Shown here piece by piece: positions 1 to 5,456 of a stretch of DNA of 7,620 nucleotides (its first letter is position 1; each line of letters begins with the position of its first letter). Location of the stretch: contig CAMPIF010000197.1 of the NCBI GenBank assembly GCA_946886245.1, positions 1 to 7,620 of the forward strand. The letters are read 5' to 3'. The notes beneath the pieces are model-generated. The model saw only the letters and a list, made by a program, of their open reading frames with translations. It had not been told where the DNA came from and did no database searches. Origin of the DNA: Ectopseudomonas composti (GTDB lineage: Bacteria > Pseudomonadota > Gammaproteobacteria > Pseudomonadales > Pseudomonadaceae). The position numbers and the translations under genes are program-made.

Positions 1-382
1 GACCCGCGCCGAACTCAGTGCCGGCACCCTGCAGCTGGTCAAGGATTTGCTGCGCGAGTACCTGGCCAACGGTCCGACCCAGCAGGAACTGGACAACGCC
101 AAGCGCGAACTGGCCGGCAGCTTCCCGCTGTCCACAGCCAGCAATGCCGCCATCGTCGGCCAGTTGGCGTCGATGGGCTTCTACGACCTGCCGCTGACCT
201 ATCTGGACGACTTCATGCGTGACGTGCAAAGCCTCAGCACCGAACAGGTGAAAGCGGCGATGGCCAAACACCTCGACCCCGAGGCACTGGTGGTGGTCAC
301 CGCCGGCCCGACGGTAGCGCAGAAGGAACTGCCGCCGCCCACCGACCGGCCGGCCGAACTGCCCAGCGCGGTGCCGCACTGA
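1..382 (+). CDS. M16-family (pitrilysin-like) zinc peptidase or peptidase-like protein, C-terminal fragment
   Basis: The reading frame is open from base 2 to the TGA at 380-382, so this is the 3' end of a gene that begins upstream; about 126 residues are visible. The segment starting LVKDLLREYLANGPTQQELD, then the alanine-rich FPLSTASNAAIVGQLASMGF, then the YLDDFMRDVQSLSTEQVKAA stretch and a terminal VVVTAGP strand, is the usual end of an M16 C-terminal domain (PF05193 type). It is followed by a proline-rich tail. The zinc site (HxxEH) would lie upstream and cannot be seen, so this could be the catalytic or the non-catalytic partner; Pseudomonas often carries two such genes in tandem near ftsY and rsmD. 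The stop codon overlaps the rsmD start by one base, suggesting translational coupling. The family call is good; activity is unknown. Confidence 0.85.
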   Translation, partial: TRAELSAGTLQLVKDLLREYLANGPTQQELDNAKRELAGSFPLSTASNAAIVGQLASMGFYDLPLTYLDDFMRDVQSLSTEQVKAAMAKHLDPEALVVVTAGPTVAQKELPPPTDRPAELPSAVPH

Positions 383-987
383 TGCGCGGTCGCACAGCGC
401 AGAATCCTGCCGCCAAGGTTCACGGCGGCCAGGGCCAGTTGCGCATCATCGGCGGGCAGTGGCGTTCGCGGCGCTTCGCCTTCCCCGATGGGCCAGGCCT
501 GCGCCCGACCCCGGACCGGGTGCGTGAGACGCTGTTCAACTGGCTGGCGCCTTATGTCGAGGGCGCCCACGTACTCGACCCCTTCGCCGGCAGTGGTGCG
601 CTGCTGCTCGAAGCCCTGTCGCGCGGTGCCGCCAGCGGCCTGGCTTGCGATCTCAACCCGGCCTCGGTGAACGCCTTGCGCGGGCATCTGGCGACGCTGC
701 AGTGCAGCACGGGCGAGATTCAATTGGGCGACGCCCTGCAGATGCTGGCGCGCCCGGCGCCGCGCCGCTTCGACATCGTCCTGCTCGACCCGCCCTTCCA
801 CAAGGATCTGCTACAGGACACCTGCAACCTGCTGGAAACCCAGGGCTGGCTGATCGATGACGCCTGGATCTATACCGAAAGCGAAACGGCGCCCTCGACC
901 CTCGGCCTGCCCGGCAACTGGCGCCTGCACCGCGAAAAGCACACCGGCCAGGTGCATTACGCGCTGTGGCAACGCAGCGTACCGTGA
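382..987 (+). CDS. rsmD: 16S rRNA (guanine(966)-N(2))-methyltransferase RsmD
   Basis: This 201-residue protein is close to the usual RsmD length (E. coli about 198). RsmD transfers a methyl group from S-adenosylmethionine to N2 of G966 of 16S rRNA during 30S assembly in the cytoplasm. Visible motifs are RIIGG at 21-25 and the family signature RPTPDRVRETLFNWL at 41-55. The SAM-binding loop DPFAGSGALLLEALSRGA begins at residue 66, and the catalytic DPPF motif is at 136-139, preceded by hydrophobic DIVLL. The fold is a class I Rossmann methyltransferase. The ATG at 382 overlaps the TGA of the preceding M16 gene (TGATG), so the two are almost certainly co-transcribed; I chose this start because of the overlap and because it leaves a normal-length N-terminus. 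Nothing looks truncated or unusual. Confidence 0.96.
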   Translation: MRGRTAQNPAAKVHGGQGQLRIIGGQWRSRRFAFPDGPGLRPTPDRVRETLFNWLAPYVEGAHVLDPFAGSGALLLEALSRGAASGLACDLNPASVNALRGHLATLQCSTGEIQLGDALQMLARPAPRRFDIVLLDPPFHKDLLQDTCNLLETQGWLIDDAWIYTESETAPSTLGLPGNWRLHREKHTGQVHYALWQRSVP

Positions 988-1014
988 CCTGCCTGGGATG
1001 AATGCTGCTTTTTA

Positions 1015-1044
1015 CATCCACCACGACAGCACATTTGGTGGATG
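1015..1044. repeat. Perfect 9-bp inverted repeat between rsmD and the hydrolase gene
   Basis: CATCCACCA at 1015-1023 is the exact reverse complement of TGGTGGATG at 1036-1044, with a 12-base loop. It lies in the 77-bp gap between the rsmD stop and the hydrolase start, ending about 10 bases before the hydrolase ribosome binding site. No T-run follows, so it is not a standard intrinsic terminator on the plus strand. It could be an operator, an mRNA stem-loop or part of a repeat. The symmetry is directly seen; the role is unknown. Confidence 0.6.
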
Positions 1045-1064
1045 ACACCCGACAGGACACCTTC

Positions 1065-2045
1065 ATGACCCCCTTCCAGCCCGCCTGGTGGCTCCCCGGC
1101 CCGCATCTGCAGACGCTGTGGAACCCCTTCTGTCGCAAGCCGCCGCCGCTCGAACGCCAGCGCGAGCGGTTGTGGCTGGACGATGGCGATTTCCTCGACC
1201 TCGACTGGCACGGGCCGCACGACGCCCATGCGCCGCTGGTGCTGGTACTGCATGGTCTGACCGGCAGCTCCAACTCGCTGTACGTGCTCGGTCTGCAGCA
1301 GGCCCTGGCCGCACGCGGCTGGGCCAGTGCGGCGCTGAACTGGCGCGGCTGCTCCGGTGAGCCCAACCTGCTACCGCGCGGCTACCACTCCGGCGCCAGC
1401 GAGGATCTGGCGTCGGCCGTGGCTCACCTGCGCGCGCAACGGCCGATGGCGCCGCTGTACGCCGTCGGTTATTCGCTGGGTGGCAACGTGCTGCTCAAGT
1501 ACCTGGGTGAAAGCGGCACGCAGAGCCAATTACAAGGCGCCGTGGCGGTGTCGGTGCCGTTTCGTCTGGACCAGTGCGCCGACCGCATCGGCCTGGGTTT
1601 CTCGCGGGTGTATCAGGCGCACTTCATGCGCGAGATGGTCGCCTACGTGAACAACAAGCAGCGCCTGTTCGCCGAGAGTGGCCAGGGCGAGCGCCTGTCG
1701 GTGCTGGAGCGCCTCGGCCCGCTGGACGGCATGCGCACCTTCTGGGACTTCGACGGGCGCATCACCGCCCCGCTGCACGGTTTCGCCGATGCCCACGACT
1801 ACTACCGGCGCGCGTCCAGCCGTTTCTATCTGGGTGAGATTCGCACGCGCACATTGATCATCCAGGCCGAGGATGACCCCTTCATCTTCCGCCACAGCCT
1901 GCCCGAGGCCAGCGAGCTTGCCCCGGGAACCGAGCTCGAGCTGCATGCCAAAGGCGGCCATGTCGGTTTCGTCGAGGGCAGCCCACGCCGGCCTGCTTAT
2001 TACCTGGAACGGCGCATTCCGCAGTGGTTGGATAATCGCGGCTGA
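1065..2045 (+). CDS. YheT-family alpha/beta hydrolase
   Basis: This is a 326-residue cytosolic alpha/beta-hydrolase of the YheT/COG0429 type (related to ABHD1/3 proteins), a family of poorly defined carboxylesterase or lipase-like enzymes. It opens with PAWWLPGPHLQTLW, typical of the family. The oxyanion-region LVLHGLTGSS lies around residues 60-69. Next come the family signature ALNWRGCSGEPN and YHSG, then the nucleophile elbow GYSLGGN with Ser137. The acid is in QAEDDPF (Asp270 or 271) and the base in KGGHVGF (His299), so a full Ser-Asp-His triad is present. I place the start at ATG 1065 because AGGA at 1054-1057 sits 7 bases upstream and the family motif follows at once. An in-frame start at 1002 would add 21 unlikely residues running through an inverted repeat. 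The natural substrate is not deducible. The last four sense codons and the stop lie inside a REP-like repeat. Confidence 0.9.
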   Translation: MTPFQPAWWLPGPHLQTLWNPFCRKPPPLERQRERLWLDDGDFLDLDWHGPHDAHAPLVLVLHGLTGSSNSLYVLGLQQALAARGWASAALNWRGCSGEPNLLPRGYHSGASEDLASAVAHLRAQRPMAPLYAVGYSLGGNVLLKYLGESGTQSQLQGAVAVSVPFRLDQCADRIGLGFSRVYQAHFMREMVAYVNNKQRLFAESGQGERLSVLERLGPLDGMRTFWDFDGRITAPLHGFADAHDYYRRASSRFYLGEIRTRTLIIQAEDDPFIFRHSLPEASELAPGTELELHAKGGHVGFVEGSPRRPAYYLERRIPQWLDNRG

Positions 2046-2058
2046 AGCCGCTCCTACG
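2033..2058 (+). repeat. REP-like palindromic repeat overlapping the hydrolase stop codon (copy 1)
   Basis: The core CGCGGCTGAAGCCGCTCC starts at 2037. GCGGCT (2038-2043) pairs perfectly with AGCCGC (2046-2051) around a two-base GA loop, and the CTCCTAC tail is typical of Pseudomonas REP-like intergenic repeats. Related copies occur in this window at 2151-2174 and 3030-3053, all in the same orientation. The TGA of the hydrolase gene (2043-2045) is part of the hairpin, so the repeat supplies the protein's C-terminal residues. Confidence 0.75.
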
Positions 2059-2077
2059 CGAATCGCAGAAAGCGGAG

Positions 2078-2094
2078 CGCGGATGAAATCCGCG
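2078..2094. repeat. Short hairpin in the gap between convergent genes
   Basis: CGCGGAT (2078-2084) and ATCCGCG (2088-2094) form a perfect 7-bp stem closed by a GAA triloop. It lies between the hydrolase 3' end and the 3' end of the convergent tetR-type gene, where a bidirectional transcription stop is expected. No T-run follows on either strand, so an intrinsic terminator is not well supported; it is more likely part of the repeat cluster. The rest of 2046-2193 holds no plausible gene. Confidence 0.5.
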
Positions 2095-2150
2095 AAGACG
2101 TGCCCAGCAATCGCCACCAATTGCGGGAGGCGCCTCAGCGGCGAAACGCT

Positions 2151-2174
2151 CGCGGCTGAAGCCCCTCCCACAAG
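2151..2174 (+). repeat. REP-like repeat, diverged copy 2
   Basis: CGCGGCTGAAGCCCCTCC from 2151 matches copy 1 (from 2037) with a single substitution, which weakens the outer part of the stem (GGCTGAAGCC remains). The tail CCACAAG has also diverged. It is in direct orientation relative to copy 1, about 115 bases downstream, and ends about 20 bases before the convergent regulator's stop codon. Confidence 0.7.
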
Positions 2175-2193
2175 GACCGTGTGTGCGAGGTAA

Positions 2194-2853
2194 TCACCCC
2201 AGCACCTGCTCCAACGGCACATGCAGGCGGCCATACAGCGCCTCGACCGCATCACGGGCTGAAGGGGCGATGTAGCCACTTTCCAGCGCCAGCACCTGGT
2301 AGATGCCACGGCGCAGCATGTCCTGGCTGAGATTGTCCGGGTTGGCCCCGGCGGTGCAGAGAAAGCGCACCCAGGAGGTCATGATGATCCAGGCGTTGAG
2401 CGTCAGCGCCTCGATCTGCGCCGGGCTCATCAAGAGGATGCCGGCCTCGACGAATCCCTGATAGACCGACTGCGCACCTATCAGACAGCGCCGGGCGAAA
2501 GCACGGTAGCGCTCGGCCAACTCGGCGTCGGATTCCAGCAGATGCTCCAGATCACGGTGCAGGAAGCGGTAGTGCCACATCGCCGCCAGCAACGCCTCCA
2601 GATAGAAGGTCTTGTCCGCCACCGTCAGCGCGCGCCCCTCAGGCAGGCGCAGGAAGCTGTCGACCTGCACTTCGTACTGAGCGAACAGCTCGGCGATGAT
2701 CATCTGCTTGTTGCGAAAGTGGTAGTACAGGTTACCCGGCGAAATCCCCAGGTGCGCGGCGATATGGTTGGTGGTGACTGCGCGCTCGCCCTGGCTGTTG
2801 AACAGCGCCAGGCTCTCGGCAACGATGCGGTCGCGGGTCTTGGGTGGCGCCAT
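2194..2853 (-). CDS. laoR: TetR/AcrR-family transcriptional repressor, probable LaoR
   Basis: This is a 219-residue TetR-family regulator. The N-terminal DNA-binding domain is clear: KTRDRIVAESLALFNSQG at 5-22, then the helix-turn-helix TTNHIAAHLGISPGNLYYHF at 27-46 followed by RNKQMIIAELF. The remaining ~160 residues are a helical ligand/dimer domain with many aromatic and hydrophobic positions (for example AMWHYRFLHRDLEHLL), fitting a lipophilic ligand. I start it at the ATG at 2853-2851, which gives the normal short arm before the first helix; the open frame extends to 2934 with a basic, low-quality extension. The ribosome binding site is weak. It is divergent from the dehydrogenase operon, with an 18-bp palindrome in the operon promoter as the likely operator. 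The LaoR name rests on gene order remembered from P. aeruginosa, where a TetR repressor controls the long-chain alcohol oxidation operon. Confidence 0.88.
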   Translation of the reverse strand: MAPPKTRDRIVAESLALFNSQGERAVTTNHIAAHLGISPGNLYYHFRNKQMIIAELFAQYEVQVDSFLRLPEGRALTVADKTFYLEALLAAMWHYRFLHRDLEHLLESDAELAERYRAFARRCLIGAQSVYQGFVEAGILLMSPAQIEALTLNAWIIMTSWVRFLCTAGANPDNLSQDMLRRGIYQVLALESGYIAPSARDAVEALYGRLHVPLEQVLG

Positions 2854-2988
2854 GAGGCAGCTCGATCTCGACTTCAAAAGTGGCAAAGGTACAGGCGAAA
2901 CAGCCGAAGTGTTACCCCCTGATGCACCGCGCAAGCCTTGGCAGGCCTTTGGTTAGGGTGCGGCGAGGGCGACATCGCGGCATCCTGT

Positions 2989-3017
2989 TTGACACATTAG
3001 AGTAATTGCTCTAAAAA
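2989..3017 (+). promoter_or_regulatory. Predicted sigma-70 promoter of the aldehyde dehydrogenase operon
   Basis: A consensus -35 box TTGACA lies at 2989-2994 and a weaker -10 box TAAAAA (4 of 6 to TATAAT) at 3012-3017, separated by exactly 17 bases. Transcription would start near 3024, leaving a leader of about 290 bases before the ATG at 3314. On the minus strand, TCTAAT (complement of 2996-3001, 5 of 6 to the -10 consensus) could serve the divergent regulator, but I see no convincing -35 for it. The spacing and the AT-rich context in GC-rich DNA support the call; the start site is inferred. Confidence 0.65.
2997..3014. promoter_or_regulatory. Operator-like palindrome, probable TetR/LaoR binding site
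   Basis: TTAGAGTAATTGCTCTAA is an 18-bp palindrome with one mismatched pair: arms TTAGAG/CTCTAA are perfect and the centre AATT is self-complementary. It fills the promoter spacer, from just after the -35 box to three bases into the -10 box, so a bound dimer would block RNA polymerase. It lies between the divergent regulator and the operon, where TetR-family operators usually sit, and it also covers the candidate minus-strand -10. The symmetry is seen directly; binding by the neighbouring regulator is inferred. Confidence 0.65.
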
Positions 3018-3029
3018 TCCAGCTCAGTC

Positions 3030-3053
3030 TAATCGCGGCTTATAGCCGCCTCC
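3030..3053 (+). repeat. REP-like hairpin at the start of the operon leader (copy 3)
   Basis: GCGGCT (3035-3040) and AGCCGC (3044-3049) form a 6-bp stem with a TAT loop. The flanking TAATCG before the stem and CTCC after it match copy 1 at 2033-2058. It starts only a few bases after the predicted transcription start, so the hairpin would sit near the 5' end of the operon mRNA. Two bases after it begins the element with terminal inverted repeats. Confidence 0.65.
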
Positions 3054-3055
3054 AG

Positions 3056-3287
3056 CAGGCTGTTTGAAAACGTCGGCGACGACTGCATGGATGCAGGAGG
3101 TAGAGCGAAGCAGGAAGCCCGAGCCGAGGCAGTCAGCGCAAGGCAAACACAGGCGAAAATCGGTCGGAGTCGCGCTCGACTTTACGAGTTGTAAATGAGC
3201 ATTTTGATGGGGGCGCCTAGCTCGGACTCGCGCACGAGCCTGTGTTTAACGCAGCGATGACAACGCCGATAGTTTTTCAACCGCCTG
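3056..3287. mobile_element. MITE-like non-coding element with terminal inverted repeats, ~232 bp
   Basis: CAGGCTGTTTGAAAAC at 3056-3071 and the reverse complement of 3272-3287 (CAGGCGGTTGAAAAAC) agree at 13 of 16 positions without gaps, giving imperfect terminal inverted repeats of about 16 bp. Internal structures include CTGCAT/ATGCAG (3083-3096), TTTAC/GTAAA (3181-3195) and a perfect 10-bp inverted pair AAACACAGGC (3145-3154) with GCCTGTGTTT (3238-3247). No convincing coding sequence or target-site duplication is visible. The overall look matches short interspersed intergenic repeats common in Pseudomonas chromosomes. It ends 26 bases before the dehydrogenase start codon, leaving the ribosome binding site intact, and forms most of the operon leader. 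Mobility is inferred from structure only. Confidence 0.6.
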
Positions 3288-3301
3288 CCCGCTGGAACGT
3301 C

Positions 3302-3308
3302 GAGGAGA
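3302..3308 (+). promoter_or_regulatory. Ribosome binding site deciding the aldehyde dehydrogenase start
   Basis: GAGGAGA at 3302-3308 is a strong Shine-Dalgarno sequence five bases before ATG 3314. In-frame alternatives upstream (GTG 3242, ATG 3257) lie inside the repeat element and have no comparable site, so translation most likely begins at 3314. Confidence 0.8.
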
Positions 3309-3313
3309 AACCC

Positions 3314-4744
3314 ATGGTCGCCGACATCGCCTACCTGCAGCACAGCCAGCAGCAGATCAACCAGCTGGACGGCACCTTCGCCCTGCAGCGCTCTGCCTTT
3401 GCCGCCAACCCGATGCCTTCGGCCGACCAACGCATCCAATGGCTGAAGTCCCTCAGCGAACTGCTCACTCAGCAACAGGACGCCCTGGTGGCAGCGATCT
3501 GCGAAGACTTCAGCAACCGCTCGGCTGACGAGACCCTGCTCGCCGAACTGATGCCCAGCCTGCATGGCATCCATTACGCGAGCAAACGCATCAAGAAGTG
3601 GATGAAACCGTCACGGCGCAGCGTCGGCATGCAGTTCATGCCGGCTTCGGCCAAGGTCATCTACCAGCCGCTGGGCGTGGTCGGCATCATCGTGCCGTGG
3701 AACTACCCGCTGTTTCTCGCCATCGGCCCGCTGACCGGCGCGCTGGCGGCCGGCAACCGGGTGATGATCAAGATGAGCGAGTCCACCCCGGCCACCTCAC
3801 AGTTGCTCAAGGACCTGCTGGCGCGCGTCTTCCCCGAGGACCTGGTCAGCGTTGCGCTGGGCGAGGCGGAAGTCGGCATGGCCTTCTCCAAACTGCCGTT
3901 CGACCACCTGCTGTTCACCGGCGCCACCAGCATCGGCAAGCACGTGATGCGCGCCGCCGCCGAGAACCTCACCCCGGTGACCCTGGAGCTGGGCGGCAAG
4001 TCGCCGGCCATCGTGTCTGCCGATGTGCCACTGGCGGACGCGGCCGAGCGCATCGCCTTCGGCAAGACCCTCAACGCCGGGCAGACCTGCGTGGCGCCGG
4101 ACTATGTGCTGGTGCCGCGTGACCGGATCGACGGCTTCGTCAGCGCCTATCGCGACGTGGTGCAGCGCTTTTACCCAGTGCTCAAGGACAACCCCGACTA
4201 CACGGCGATCATCAACGAGCGCCAGTTGGTACGCCTCAACGGCTACCTGCAGGACGCCGAGGCCAAGGGGGCACGCATCGTCTCGCTGTACCCCGAAGCC
4301 CAGGGTCGACGCCTGCCGCAGAGCCTGGTGCTGGACGTCAATGACGACATGAAGCTGATGCAGGACGAGATCTTCGGCCCGCTGCTGCCGCTGGTGCCCT
4401 ATGACCGCCTGGAAGATGCCTTCGCCTACGTCAACGCACGGCCACGGCCGCTGGCGCTGTACTACTTCGGCTACGACAAGCGCGAGCAGCAGCGCGTGCT
4501 GCATGAAACCCATTCCGGCGGCGTGTGCCTGAACGACACTCTGCTGCACGTGGCTCAGGACGACATGCCGTTCGGTGGCGTCGGCCCGTCCGGCATGGGC
4601 CATTACCACGGCCACGAAGGCTTCCTGACCTTCAGCAAGGCCAAGGGCGTGTTCATCAAGCAGCGCTTCAATGCCGCGCGGCTGATCTACCCGCCCTATG
4701 GCAGGTCGATCCAGAAGCTGGTCTACAAGCTGTTCGTGCGCTGA
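3314..4744 (+). CDS. laoC: Coniferyl-aldehyde-type (ALDH3-like) aldehyde dehydrogenase, probable LaoC
   Basis: This 476-residue NAD(P)+-dependent aldehyde dehydrogenase resembles the CalB/ALDH3 branch, which is shorter than the ~500-residue ALDH1/2 type. Visible elements are VPWNYP with Asn130, the nucleotide-binding FTGATSIGKHV, LELGGKSP with the general base Glu225, GQTCVAPDYV with the catalytic Cys259, DEIFGPLLP with Glu352, and PFGGVGPSGMGHYHGHEGF near the C-terminus. The tail contains YPPYGRSIQKLVYKLF, the family's usual ending, amphipathic enough to touch a membrane. It oxidises aldehydes to carboxylic acids. Similarity alone would suggest coniferyl aldehyde, but the GMC oxidase and TetR neighbours point to fatty aldehydes as in P. 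aeruginosa LaoC. It is first in the operon; the next gene starts 42 bases downstream. The start at 3314 is set by a strong ribosome binding site. Confidence 0.9.
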   Translation: MVADIAYLQHSQQQINQLDGTFALQRSAFAANPMPSADQRIQWLKSLSELLTQQQDALVAAICEDFSNRSADETLLAELMPSLHGIHYASKRIKKWMKPSRRSVGMQFMPASAKVIYQPLGVVGIIVPWNYPLFLAIGPLTGALAAGNRVMIKMSESTPATSQLLKDLLARVFPEDLVSVALGEAEVGMAFSKLPFDHLLFTGATSIGKHVMRAAAENLTPVTLELGGKSPAIVSADVPLADAAERIAFGKTLNAGQTCVAPDYVLVPRDRIDGFVSAYRDVVQRFYPVLKDNPDYTAIINERQLVRLNGYLQDAEAKGARIVSLYPEAQGRRLPQSLVLDVNDDMKLMQDEIFGPLLPLVPYDRLEDAFAYVNARPRPLALYYFGYDKREQQRVLHETHSGGVCLNDTLLHVAQDDMPFGGVGPSGMGHYHGHEGFLTFSKAKGVFIKQRFNAARLIYPPYGRSIQKLVYKLFVR

Positions 4745-4786
4745 TCCACGCGGGCCCGGCCCGTTCTACGCCTGGTGATAACAACA

Positions 4787-5332
4787 ATGAACGACACCAC
4801 CCTGAACACGCCGCAACTGTCGCGGCGCAGCCTGCTCAAGGTCGGCCTGCTGGGCACGGCGCTGCTCGGCACTGCCGGGCTGACCGCCACCTTGAGCGGA
4901 TGCTCGGCCAGCACGCCGGCCAATGGTTACCTGATCCTGCGCAGCAGCGACATGCCCTTTCTGCGCGCACTGATCCCGGTGATGCTCGATGGCGCCGTCA
5001 ATGCCGAGCAGATGCCGCTGGCCATCGACGGCACGCTGCAGAGCCTCGACAACAGCCTCGCGCACCTGTCGCCAGAGATGCTGAAACTCACCGTGCAACT
5101 GTTCGACGTGCTGGCCCTGCCCATCACGCGCGGCCCGCTGACCGGGGTCTGGGGCAGTTGGGACAACGCCAGCGACGATGACGTGCGCCATTTCCTCGCA
5201 CGCTGGCAGAACAGCAGCCTGAGCCTGCTGCGCATGGGTCACGCCTCGCTGCTGCAACTGGTGATGATGGCCTGGTACAGCCGCCAGGAGGCCTGGGCGC
5301 ATTGCGGCTATCCGGGGCCGCCCGCCGTATAA
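4787..5332 (+). CDS. laoB: Small Tat-signal protein, possible lipoprotein; probable LaoB, accessory to the GMC enzyme
   Basis: This 181-residue protein begins with a twin-arginine signal: SRRSLLK at 12-18 (Arg13, Arg14), a hydrophobic stretch rich in Leu, Gly and Ala to about 35, then LSGC at 36-39, a lipobox-like end with Cys39. It is thus probably exported folded and may be lipid-anchored. The mature part is mostly helical, with tryptophans and the ending AWYSRQEAWAHCGYPGPPAV. That ending loosely recalls the small subunits of gluconate/sorbitol-type GMC dehydrogenases (gluconate 2-dehydrogenase subunit 3), but I cannot confirm homology. It lies between the aldehyde dehydrogenase and the GMC gene, the position of LaoB in P. 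aeruginosa. Start ATG 4787 has GGTGA at 4774-4778 upstream; a GTG at 4775 is in frame but would add only four residues. Role inferred: partner or export carrier of the downstream flavoenzyme. Confidence 0.8.
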   Translation: MNDTTLNTPQLSRRSLLKVGLLGTALLGTAGLTATLSGCSASTPANGYLILRSSDMPFLRALIPVMLDGAVNAEQMPLAIDGTLQSLDNSLAHLSPEMLKLTVQLFDVLALPITRGPLTGVWGSWDNASDDDVRHFLARWQNSSLSLLRMGHASLLQLVMMAWYSRQEAWAHCGYPGPPAV

Positions 5333-5342
5333 CGGCTGATTC

Positions 5343-5415
5343 GTAGGGTGGGCCGGCCGGCGATCCGCTTAAGCCCACCAATAGAGACAGCTTGGTGGGC
5401 TGAAGCCCACCCTAC
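5343..5415. repeat. Compound inverted repeat (cruciform-like) between laoB and laoA
   Basis: GTAGGGTGGGC (5343-5353) is the perfect complement of GCCCACCCTAC (5405-5415). Inside, AGCCCACCAA (5372-5381) pairs perfectly with TTGGTGGGCT (5392-5401) around a 10-base loop. GTGGGC-type words therefore occur four times and can fold in more than one way. It starts 11 bases after the laoB stop. GTAGGGTGGGC/GCCCACCCTAC repeats are widespread in Pseudomonas intergenic DNA. There is no T-run directly after the stem, so it is not a classic terminator, though it could slow transcription or protect an mRNA 3' end. Confidence 0.7.
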
Positions 5416-5456
5416 CAACTGGAATTTAGCCAACCGCGATTATCAGAATGAGGCCT

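Noticed and set aside
199..801. Minus-strand frame opposite the M16 and rsmD genes
   Set aside because: It has a low-complexity Arg/Ala/Gln-rich product and lies across two genes with clear family motifs on the other strand.
1002..1064. Upstream in-frame start for the hydrolase (ATG 1002)
   Set aside because: The added 21 residues run through the 9-bp inverted repeat and have no family similarity; ATG 1065 has AGGA seven bases upstream and begins directly before the conserved PAWWLPGPH motif.
1530..2309. Minus-strand frame spanning the hydrolase 3' end and the end of the tetR-type gene
   Set aside because: It overlaps two well-supported genes and gives no recognisable protein; it is a by-product of GC-rich codon use.
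2854..2934. Longer N-terminus for the TetR regulator
   Set aside because: The 27 extra residues are not typical of TetR proteins, which normally begin a few residues before the first helix, as with the start at 2853.
3797..4615. 272-codon minus-strand frame inside the aldehyde dehydrogenase gene
   Set aside because: The composition is that of a complementary-strand shadow (Val, His, Gln-rich), with no motif and no ribosome binding site; the plus strand encodes a complete ALDH.
3314..4744. Role in lignin-derived coniferyl aldehyde degradation
   Set aside because: Family similarity allows it, but no other phenylpropanoid genes are nearby, and the GMC, Tat-protein and TetR neighbours fit fatty alcohol/aldehyde oxidation better.
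5343..5415. Classic intrinsic terminator after laoB
   Set aside because: The stems are strong but no run of T follows on either strand; repeat or RNA-stability structure is the safer description.
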